Assembly: GCA_037013685.1 (NCBI GenBank) | Contig: CM072896.1 | Span: forward strand, 10,977,444 to 11,041,443 | DNA length: 64,000 nt | DNA from: Acridotheres tristis | Lineage: Eukaryota; Chordata; Aves; Passeriformes; Sturnidae | Reading direction: 5' to 3' | Part shown: positions 42,501 to 54,500 of the stretch, one piece after another | Layout of the letters: every line of letters begins with the position of its first letter | Position numbering within the stretch: the first letter of the stretch is position 1 | The notes under the pieces: model-generated | The model's input: the letters and a program-made list of their open reading frames with translations, nothing else | Database searches by the model: none | Told to the model about the DNA's origin: nothing | Program-made: the position numbers and the translations under genes

Positions 42501-45500
42501 AAATAACTACAGCAAGTGTCAGCAACAGAAAAGGAGCTTTTAATGCCATTGCATCATTCAAGATACTCTAAAGAAAAAGCAAAGTTGATACGAGGTGTTT
42601 CACTGACTTCATTAACAGCAGGGCCAAAATCACTGTTGTTGCCAATGCTGTGTATACTTGATGCAGAATTAAAAACATTAGAAATTAAAATGTTGGTAAA
42701 AAGAAAATTAGCAAATAGTAAGGCTAAACCCAAGAGAAAGTAAGTACTTAAAAGAATAGTGTTTCCGTGTCAGATTTCCATAATTGTTGAGGCTTTACAA
42801 GTCATAAATATGAACTAGTATAATTCTGGTATGTCCAGTACTTTTGCTATTGTCACTAACTTCTATTTATAGAATTTTCTACTTAAGAAAAAAAAAAAAC
42901 AATGTACAAGAAAACAGAAATGGAATCCAGTACTCTTAGATTAAGTCCTGCAGAATGACTCAGTCATGTGTGGCAAGGAAGGAAAACACAACCTAACTGC
43001 TGAATGGAAACAGAAGTAATACATGCATTTACATTTCTTCTTTAGATAAAGCACAACAGTATTTAAATCACCTTCCCATAAATAGCACAAATAAGATTTG
43101 AATGACAAGACTGATTTATGCTGATTGTAGATCTATCTTTATAAAGATCTGACTCAAAGATGGTATTAAATCCTCTACAACTACACAAAGAAGTAATTTG
43201 TACATGGCATGTACTTTATTTGATTACTGACATAGTAAAAGTTATCTTGTTCTACATTCATAGTAATGATAGCCTGTTATCACCTGATGTCTTAGTTTTG
43301 CTTGGATATAGTTTTGCACTATTGAGATTTTTAAGACATAATTTTGTTTCCCATGGAGTATGAGTAATCTTGGGGGACTTGATTTCAGAGATGACTAACA
43401 GGCTTGTTCCAAAACCCTCAGTATCATGATGAAAAAGGGCACTTTAAATGGAATACCCATCTGAATAACATACTTGTGATCAAAAAAGATGCTATAGAAA
43501 GAAGTAATGCAACTGGGAACAGAAATGCTAATTTTTTCCATAGCAGGCCATAATATCTACTTTACTATTGTTCAGTAAGTGCACTTTGCACTAGTAAGTA
43601 TTTCATGATAGAATAGAAGCTCTTCATGACCAGAAGCTCCTTCATAAATAATAAATGTAATAAACTAAGTAATTACTGGTTTGTATTTGAAGCAACAAAA
43701 CAAGAGTGCCTTGTTTTATTGTTCACATTCTTATGCAAGAGAAATAGGGACAATGACACCTAAATTCTGGCAAATGAAGACTGGGAAGGTTTTTCTGTGT
43801 ACTCAGAGATGCCTATTCACTACTTCATGGAAAATGGCTTTCATCACTGTAAAAATTCTGCCTTTTTTCTATGCAAACAACCACTGTTGTGGTACATGAA
43901 TAATACATATTTGGAAACAGGTAGATTTATGGAATAGAATCATCAAAAGACACAGGATATAATGCCCTTATTTTTATGCTGATACAGCCTTTCTCAAATC
44001 TTCTCTATGAGCTTAGGAAAAGTTCTTAGGCTTATCTAGAGACATTTGGAAAGAACCAAAGTAATCTGCAGTTTACAGATAAGGGTTTAAAAATCACTGC
44101 CTATCTATAGGATTATTAAATGACCTGTATCTAGCAAACAACGAATGTGAATTAAAAAGGACTACAGCAAAGACTAAGCTGACATACTGCTGCAGTTCAA
44201 GGGAGGAACTGTCTTGGTAAATGGAAAAGTAGGAAAGATCAGAAGAATACATTTATCTGGGGCAGCTTTTTTTATTTCAAGGATTAGTCATGAGCGGAAG
44301 ATGAAGAGGAAAGTCATCTTTATATGTAAATTAATTTTAAGAGCTGGATGTGGCAAGAAAAGCAACCTACCCAACATGCTTGTCAACCAAAACATTCAAT
44401 CACTGTAGACCTCCTGCTAAGACACAGAGCAGATGGCTCAGCAGCAACCAGAAAATGTGCAGCTAGGATTGAGATTTGCCCTGTGAAGGGAACACCCTTG
44501 TGTTTGCCATGGCACAAGAGCCCTCTCAGTCTGCTGTCACATCTTCTCAGCTCTTAAAGAAGTGATAACATATGCTCTCATGGCATCTGGCTAATCAAGC
44601 AAGCATGTTATGTGATGGAGCCTTCAAAATATGAAATAAAACAAACTGCTTTTATTAAATTAAATCAGCTCTACCTGGGTACCTCAATAATAAACTGCAG
44701 CAACACCAAAAATCAGCATTGGTCATCATCATGTTTGGTCATAAGATGATCACCTGCCCTAACTTAATTTGCACGGTCTTTTTTGGATTAAGAAAATAAT
44801 TTTTAAACCCTCTCTGGCATAAAAGCCTCAGCAGTCACGGATGCTTTAATAGGTTTCGTTTAGGGCAGTGTACCAGTGCAGGGAGCACAGGAGTGAGCAG
44901 GGTGATGCAGGAGTGGCAGGCGGGCTGGCCGGAGCGGGGCTGTGCCTGTGCTGGCTGCCCTGCCCAGTGCCTTGTGCCAGCCCGGGGCCATTGCAGGGTG
45001 CTGGGGCAGCGTGGGCAGCCGGCTGCTCTGAGGTGCCAGTCCCCGCAGGCGCTGCAAGCTGAGCTGTGCCAGCAGGGCCATGGCAGCGCCTTACCTGGTT
45101 CTTCGGAGCCACGATGTGCCAGGAACAGGTGACTCCCGCGGGGTAGTCTCGCTCTGGCCAGTTGGGTGTGTGGAAGGTCCCCAATGGCTTCTCCAGCCGT
45201 CCCCCGCAGTACTGATCCCCTGCAAGGCAGCACAGTGAGGCTATGGGCACAGCGAGGCTCTGGGCACAGCGAGGCCCTGGGCACAGTGAGGCCCTGGGCA
45301 CAGCGAGGCCCTGAGCACAGTGAGCCCCTGGGCACAGCGAGGCCCTGGGCACAGCGAGGCCCTGGGCACAGTGAGGCCCTGGGCACAGCGAGGCCCTGGG
45401 CACAGCGAGGCCCTGAGCACAGTGAGCCCCTGGGCACAGCGAGGCCCTGGGCACAGCGAGGCCCTGGGCACAGTGAGGCTCTGGGCACAGCGAGGCCCTG

Positions 45501-48500
45501 GGCACAGCGAGGCCCTGGGCACAGTGAGCCCCTGGGCACAGTGAGCCCCTGGGCACAGAGAGGCCCTGGGCACAGCGAGGCCCTGGGCACAGTGAGGCTC
45601 TGGGCACAGTGAGGCCCTGGGCACAGTGAAGCTCTGGGCACAGTGAGCCCCTGGGCACAGTGAGGCCCTGGGCACAGTGAGGCCCTGGGCACAGCGAGGC
45701 CCTGGGCACAGTGAGGCTCTGGGCACAGTGAGCCCGTGGGCACAGCGAGGCCCTGGGCACAGTGAGGCTCTGGGCACAGCGAGGCCCTGGGCACAGTGAG
45801 GCTCTGGGCACAGTGAGGCCCTGGGCACAGCGAGGCCCTGGGCACAGTGAGGCTCTGGGCACAGCGAGGCCCTGGGCACAGAGAGGCTCTGGGCACAGCG
45901 AGGCTCTGGGCACAGCGAGGCCCTGGGCACAGCGAGGCTCTGGGCACAGCGAGGCCCTGGGCACAGTGAGGCCCTGGGCACAGTGAGGCCCTGGGCACAG
46001 CGAGGCCCTGGGCACAGTGAGGCCCTGGGCACAGTGAGGCCCTGGGCACAGTGAGGCTCTGGGCACAGTGAGGCTCTGGGCACTGCAGGCTGGCCCCAAG
46101 GCGCTGCAGGCCCACTCTGCAGGCCGCCTCTGCCACGGCCCCGCCACAGCCATGGCCCAGCTCTCCCTCAGCTGGGGGCGCCTCTGGTAAAACACAGCTA
46201 ATAAACAGCATCACAACAGAGAGAGGCATTCCTGCAAACACTGCGGCTGGAGCGGGAGGAGGCCGCAGGTACTGGATGAGCCAGAGCCATCCCGGGGTCG
46301 GACATTGCCAGAGGAACTGCAGCCTGTGGAGTGTTCCTGATGGACACAGGTCTTTTTCTTCTCTATCTCCTGCCTTCAGTTCCAAATTAAAAACTCCATC
46401 AGGTAAGTAATCCTTATTTACAATATTATTAAATTATTAAATTAATTATAAATTAATAAGAATTCTCAGTTTTTCAGTTCTCAGTCACAGTATTGTAATA
46501 TATATTTCAAGAAGTTATTGATACAGGTTACAACTGGAAGGCCTGATAAATTACTCATCACCTGCACTGTCTCTGGTATCATACCAATAGCAAGAGCCTT
46601 GAAAAGGAGTCACTAAGTAGGGCAATACCACCCCTGTGACCTCTCAGCCTCTCACTGGTCACACTCCTCCCAAGAACCAGGCAATAACACCTGATGAATT
46701 TTGCTTTGATATGTTTTTGTAAGTGTTTTTAAACCAGGGTAGAAACAGACAATCTACAATATCCTCTGGCATAGTGTTCTACTGCTTCACAGGTCACAGA
46801 GAAAAATCATCCTCTCCCTTCCTTTGCAGCCACTTGCTCATCTGGTTTTTATATTGAAAGAGAAGGACTGTGGTCCTCAGTCACTTTCTCCACACCAGTC
46901 ATGACTTTAATGCCCTCTCCTACAGTCCCTTTGACTTTCTCTTTTCCAGCATAAAGAAATTAATGCTGTGCAGTTGATCTTTGTGTATGTGATGTTCTTC
47001 TAACTCCATCATACTTGTCTCTGATTCCTTCTGATAATTTTATCATATTCAGTTCTGAGATGGGAACATCAGAAAGAGACACTTTATTTGAGATGTACAT
47101 GCATTATGGATTTATAAGGGTGTAGTTTTTTGTTGTTATTGTTTGGTCTTTATTTTCTTTTCTAAAAATTGTTACGTTTCCGTTTCTTTTCTGATACCTA
47201 TTAAGCACTGGATTGATGCTCAACTAATTTTCATAAATTATCTATTTTAAACCTAACATCTCATTCCAAAACAGTAACAGTCAATTCAGAGCCTGCTGTA
47301 CTGTACACAAAGTTAGGGTATTTTCCCCTTATTTGCAACATTTATCTATACTGAATTTCATCTGCCCTTGTAATGACTAGCTATTACCAGTTTACTATGA
47401 GGTACAGTTCTTCCACTACTCTTAGACATGTCAGACTTTCTCTTTACTACCTGATGAAGTAAGATGGCTAAACAGTTACATTTTACTATTTGCTTAGCAA
47501 GGTAATTAATAAATATATTGAATGTCACAATCCTTAATATCTCTGGCACCACATCTTTTTAGGCATTAATGCAGCTCTGCATAGAGCTGAGTTATATCTG
47601 TCTTCAGCACATATAAAATGGTTAATTACCTCTTTCATGTGGCTCTGCTGCAGAAAACTTTGCAATGAATCCACTCCCAGCAGTATTAGCATCTGAAGTC
47701 ATCTGCACTAACATTTTATTGCTGCTGGACACAAGGGCTCCTGGTTTCACAGTACCACAGAACCTGCCGATGCGCTGTCCATTGGCGTGGCCGCTGTAAA
47801 TGTCCACAAAATCATACCGGCACAGATTGTCACTTTCCAGGTCTAAATGTCGAAAAGAAAGAACCACTACTTTTCCCTCTGGGACCTGCAGAGAGAGGGA
47901 GAGAGGGAGGGAGGGAGGGAGGGAGAGATGCATCTGGAGTGTGACCACATATCTATTGGATCCCGCTGTTTGCATGACTGTTTTCATACCCTTCACTTCC
48001 AGTCAGATGAGCTCTTTTTGTCAACTATATTCCAGGAAAAGCAGTTTTTAAAGTAACCTGGACCAATCCTAAACACGAAGTTCTGGCCATCTCTTGCCAT
48101 TATCTAATTTCTGATCCAGAGTATCCTCTAGTCAGGCTCATGCAGTTAATTATAAACCAGTTCAGCTTGGTATGTTTCTTTTATTTTTTGCTGAAAGTAT
48201 AGAATCAGCCATTCATCTCCACGTCACCAAGGTGAGGAGGATGAGATTAATATGAAAAAAATATGGAACAAGCAATTTACCATTTTAAACAAAGGAAATG
48301 GCCTCTCTTTCTTATTTGTGTTACCAAGTTTCATAGCTTGAAGGATTTATTTTTTATCTTACATTTATAAATAAAATTGGAAACTTTACGGCTAACACCG
48401 TACAACCCGAATATTTAGTTACTGGAGTGGCTGCAATGAAAGAATTGTATTTAGAAAGACAATGTAAAATTATAAACAGAGAATTCAAAAGAACCACTAG

Positions 48501-51500
48501 TGGGTGTCCTCAATATAAAAGAGAGTTTTGTTTTCTGAAACATCTGAGGAAACATACAGGCAAATCTTCTTACATCTCTGCATCTGTGGACATTGCAAAA
48601 GACAAGAATACAGAGAAGGATGTAAATTAAGACAACAGAATAGTTTACAAGGAGGAGAACATTTCCTAGAATACAGTTACAAGCTTTTAAGATAAAAAGC
48701 AGCATACTGAGAATTGAAAACTATTCTAATAAAGCACTTAGTGCTGTGTAACAGAACTGAAGAAGGGAAGTATTTTAAAGTATAGAGAGATCCTAGACAG
48801 GCAAGTGTAATTATCTGCATTCAATCCATATCATGGTAGAGTGGTTAGCTATTAAAATAATTGCAGCTGTTCTGCTTTACTGAGACACTACTATAATTTT
48901 CTGCTTTAAACACACACTTAATATATCTGCATTAAGTTCATATTTAAGCCACGTTATTTAAGAGTTCATGAATTTTTTTCATTCCTTAACAGTGACTCAT
49001 TTTAAAACACTAGTTTGAAATAAACTAAAATTAAACTGTTCCTATATGAAATTGTCAAACTGTTTTCACATTGAGTCTCAACAGTTAAAAATTGCTTGTC
49101 AAGTATAGATGGAAATGCAAGAAATGGAAGTGATTGCTTTAACCCACAGAAGGTACTGATAGAGGCAGCAGCTCTGGATGTACCAAAAAATGTGTTGTAG
49201 GTGTGTTCAGGTTACTCATTTGTGTGGCTGCTTTTATGTCCAGTGCTGACACTGATCCTGCAGCAACTGATTCTGCTTGAGCTGTTCCCAGCTGCCCAGG
49301 GCCCATGTGCACACTGCCTGACCAGCTCCACTGCACTTCCTGCTGCTGGTTCCAGAGAATTTTCCTTTTAAGTTCAAAGTTCTCTCAAAAATGCATTCAG
49401 GGCCCCTGTGCTGATACAAATCACTGCTACTACTACAAAACCACAACTCGCTTAATCTTGAATTTGTTCCTTGAGTCACTGCTCTCATATCTAAATCTCT
49501 TATTGCATTCACTTGTCTTCTGGTCTGAATCACTAAGGAGCATTAAGGCTTGGTCATTTTAACAGCATTCGTATTCGTATTCGTACAGCAGTATTCGTGC
49601 CAGAAGACCTGAATATTATTTAGTTATACTACAAACTCTGTGTGACTGGACAAGTCAGTTCAGAAATGCTGACAGTAAAATTAGCTCGATAAAGTCAAAT
49701 TTAGGCAGTTAGATGACAGAAGTAGGTATGTAAAATAGCATCTGCTCTTTTGGGGTGGAACAGTCATTTTCACAAGTTTGTACAACTGGTACAACAGGAA
49801 GCAAATGGGGTGACTTCTAAAGGTTATCAAGTTTTAAAATAAACTACCATGCCTACAGTTAAGTTTGTCCAACATATTCCACAACAGCATCTTGCAGCTT
49901 TGGCTAAAACTTGCCTGTCTGTAAGACATTTCCCCTTTTCCTTCCCCTGTTTTTGAAAGCTGAGCCGAAGTTGCTGAAGGATATTAGATAAAACAATTTT
50001 ATCAATCCTTATTAGATTTTTCCCTGCTTTCTCAGCCTGAATTGCTTCTTTGAATATAGCTGCTCTCTCCCAGAGTTTGAAAAAGGAAGTGGAAATGTCA
50101 GAGGTGGCTGGTTTTGGGGTAAGAAAAGGTCTTTTTGTTATGTCCCTGGACATTCCACTCTCTTGTGCCACCCCATGGGGACAGAGGGAAACAGGGCGTG
50201 GGACAGACCCCTGCTCAGGAGGGAGAAGCCACTGGCAAAGCTGCCCAACCCCAAACTGCAGCCAGCTATTCACTCAAGTCTTAGGTTTTCTGGTTCGTGG
50301 TATCAGTAATTCTGTGCAGTGTTGTGTTTCCTTCTCTCTCCACCACTGGCTATACTGTCCTATACTATACAGAATTACACTTTCTAATTATATTTCACTG
50401 TAACTTTAATCTCTGCTTGTCAGTTTAATCTATTTGAACTTGGTCAAGACTGTTGCCCATAGATGTACTGACTTCTGTTTCATGACACTGTAAAAAAAGG
50501 TTTAGGAAAAACTCAGCCACATGGGCATGAACGTTTAACGAGGAGCCTGCTGCAGGTTTTAGTTGTTTGAATAATCCTTGCCCATGTTTAGCTGAATATG
50601 GGGAGATAAGTCATTTACAGAAATGTGGCAGGCCCTTAATTACAGTCACTACTTACTGCTATTACTTTTATTTTAAAAATATACTTGCTTATTAAAATAT
50701 TTGTAATTCACAAAAATAACACATTTGTTCCAGTATGTTAAATCAGTTAAAATTTTGTGGTCTGAGTGGATGACAGTCAGAAGTGCAGAAGATGGTGGTT
50801 CCACATTCTGGCAGTTTGCACAGTTTCCACATTCTAGTTTGCAGCTACTCCCAAGAAATCTCATGCTAAATACAGGCATCTTTGCAAAACTCTACTTTTC
50901 TTTGATTTCTACCATTTCACTTCTTTAAATGTTGAGATCTAATGTGCTAAAATCTGCCAGTGATTATCCCAGGACATTTAAAATTTTGTTCCATGAGAAA
51001 CACGGGGGAGCAAGCAAAGGCTAGCATGACTCAGTATTGTTTACTTTGAGCCACATTGGAGCCTGATGCAGTAAGAAAATGGGATACCTCAGAGGAAGAA
51101 CTGGAAGGAATTCAGCTCTTAAAAGAAAAGCAAAAAAAAGAGGGAGGAGTTAAAGGAAGAATGATGTGATGCTTCCTCTGCAGGGTGTGCCTTATTTTTG
51201 TTTTATCCATCCAGCTGGTATCTTTCAACAACAGAGTCACTTCATCCTCTGCCTTTCTTGTCACAAAGAGGGCAACTGACCCACACTCACTCTCAGCTTC
51301 CCTTCATTTCAACCCTATGAACTTCTTTAGTTTCAAAAATTATGATGCTGAACTAATGCACAGGATGCCTTACTCCTATGGAAGGCTAACGAAATTTTTA
51401 GAGGGAATTTTTGTAGAGCATAATTCCCTAAAATCACTGTGTAGATTACTAACCTCTTCAAAAGGGCATGGTTATTCCATATATACAACACACCTCAAAA

Positions 51501-54500
51501 TGAGGTCTTGAAATAAGGTCCTGAGATTGTTTTTGGTTATCATTCATTGCAGATATTTCATATAACGTTAATCAAAGTTCAGTTATCTTTAAATTAGAAA
51601 CTGCTTTTCTGTAGTTGTTCTGACTGAATACAAAGCCCCCTCCATCAAAATTATGTGGTTTAGACTATTTACTTTGAAATTAATATTTCTGGGGGAGGAA
51701 ACCCTTAATTGCCAATTTCCATAAATATATTTTGCCTAACTTTTAAACCTGTATTGGGTTGTATATGTTTTGATATATGTTTAATACAAAAATGCTGATT
51801 GTATGTTTTGCTATAGCAGTCCCAGGTAGAGTTGAAAAATATATTAGCTACCTGCAAACCAAATGTATTATTTCTCTCTACTGAGAATGAACGTGGAAGC
51901 TATTTGGAGTTACATCCTGGGAAGAATCCATGATTTCTGCCTAGTTGTTTGTTCTCTATCTCTACCTCCAATTTTAAAAATTTGTATTAGCTTGCTCTTC
52001 TGACAAGCGTACTAGATGCTGTTCATCTCTTTATTTTCTGGCAATACAACCAATGTGTATAGACCTGTTTTCTACTGGAAGGGCAGTTTTACAAGGACAG
52101 AGGAAAATGAACGTTTAAAACATAGAAAAAAAATGATTTCAAATATTCTGCTCCCTCAGGGCAGATTCCCAGCTGCCCTGATAAGTAAAATTTTTCAAAC
52201 TTTTCTTATTGTCAGCAAACCTGCTGCAATGCAGCTCTTGAACCTATAAAAACATAACCTTACGTAACTCTGACAGTTTTCAGTATTATTGTTGCACATA
52301 AAGTTGTTGCAGTTTTATGGGAACTAAGCAGTCTGCCAGAAAAACACAGGACAGCAGTCCAGATGCTAGGATTATGTGACACATTTATGTGAGGTGATGG
52401 CCAAGAAGGATTACAGAGTATTAAAAGTAAGTGTAAATGACATTTTAGATAAAGTTATATACATTACTATAGGAAAGGAAGTAGCTGTACAAATTACTTC
52501 TTAGCAAAGCCAGCGAAAAGCTGCTGGGTAGTCTGCCAAGGTTGTAATAGAACCACAAGCATGTGCTGAACACTTCTTAGAGCTCTTAGAATAGAGAAGC
52601 TGTTTTCTTTAGCTGTCTGAAAAAGTCCCAGTCTCTTGAAATAACAGAACCATAATTGAATTAGAGAGACTCTTCCAGCTTTAGCAAACTAGTTGGAAAG
52701 ATTCTAGATGATATCTGAACGCTACACTGCTTTATCTGTATCACCTGTAATGTTTACTAAACCTATTTTCCTCTAAAGAACAAATTAGTTCTCATTCTGC
52801 CTCTCTTTGCATTTCTTGTGCAGATGATGAGATCCTGTAGTTGAGAAAACAAGAGCTTCATGCTTCTCGTGACCCAGACACAAAGCGAATCAATGTCTCT
52901 TTCAGTCTTGCAGACTTGTCAGATCCTGCATTAGCAGTGTTTTCAGGAAGGTGTTCACAGCCCTTGGCTAAAACAGACAGGCAAATGTCTTAGTCATTCT
53001 AAGGCCAGATGCTAAATGAGGAAGACTAACGGTAACTACAGAGTATTTCTTCATGGCAGTGTAACTGGCTTTCTTACTTGGGTGCTATTGCAAGCTATTC
53101 TGAGCTTCAGCAGTATTTGGTGAAAGGATTTTGTTGTTTAAATTCAGGCCAACCAGACCCTTAAGTGTACGACTTTGCCACAGTTCGGTAAACCATGGTC
53201 TTTTTAAAGAGTACAGGCTTAGTCTTGCAATTTTATTAGTCCTTGCCTTCCCTACATCCTTCCTGCACACCCAAAAGACGTAGAGCGTTGATGGGGTAAA
53301 AGAAATCAGCTTGGCTTAGTGAACATTATTGTTTAGTAAAACAGGGGTTAAATGGGGTGAAGGCACAAGCAAGCCTGGACTACTCCAATTGTGCAGCCCT
53401 TCTCTGGCTTTGAGCAAACTACAGAGGACAAGCAGGAGGCAGTCAAATGGCAGCACAGCAGAGAACTGGGAGTCAGGGTGATCATGAAATGACAGAAGCC
53501 CATTGTCAAGAAAGCTCGAGTGCAGACACAGCTCTGCTTCAGCTTTGTAGTAATGCTTCTTACCATTCCCAGGCTCACCTGCATGCTGCCATCTTGTTAG
53601 TAACAGCCACATAAAGTCTGCAATGAAACCACTCTGTATGGACTTTCTAAGTACAATAATTTGTTCTCTTCTCACTCTACCCCCCCCATATATGAAGGGC
53701 AGATATATGACATCATTCAGTAATTGCTTCTTTAGTGATGCCCCTATTTATTATCTAAGTTTTTAGAAGGTAAACATTTCATGCTGTTACAGGCAAAATT
53801 ATTATTTCCCTCCAGATTTAATTTTGAACTTTTGAACATCTAAGACTGAGTTATACTGTTAAACCAACTTCATGTGTTTTTCCCTCTTATTTAAGGCATG
53901 TGCATATGATTCCAAATGCAATTTTCATCTGCTCTTCAGATTGCAAAGTGGGCCATGCTGATTGCTGTCACCTAAGCCCCTCGACAGCAAGGAAGCAAGT
54001 TTCTGGGCATACACCATGTTTCACATCCTCTTCTGGATGAGGTCAGACATGGATCAAAGGTAAGCTCTAACCAGGCCCCAATAATAACACAAAAGAAAGG
54101 TGCAGAAAGCAACTCTGCAGCTTCACTGGGATCTTTCAGACAGAACGATTCAAATCACATCACTCATTTGGTACGAGAGTTGTTTTAAACTGAACATTGT
54201 AAACAGATCAATGTCTCCTCCTTTGCGTCAGCATCTCTATAGTAGCAGGAAACAATTATCCTGTGACCTCCTATTCTCCTGCCAACACCTCGCCTGTGAT
54301 ACAGTCTTTCAACTGAAGTTGTCTCTAGTGGTCCTGTCAACACACAGACTAACTTATTTTTTTATGCCTTCTTATTTTTTTTGTAGGCCCAAATGTCAGA
54401 AGGGTTCTTGGTGAACCGTGCCTAAAAAAGAGAGGAAATTTGGTGGGCAATTTCATAGGGTTTAATTTTGCAGATGTGAGGAAAAGTGATCATGCACTCA

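Noticed and set aside
44835..46385. 516-, 449- and 280-codon open frames on the - strand, and several on the + strand
   Set aside because: They are the 17-bp minisatellite read in frames without stops. Only 45095-45219 inside them is a real exon.
50050..50403. 117- and 148-codon overlapping frames in PCOLCE2 intron 2
   Set aside because: They lie on opposite strands over the same bases, without a recognisable domain.
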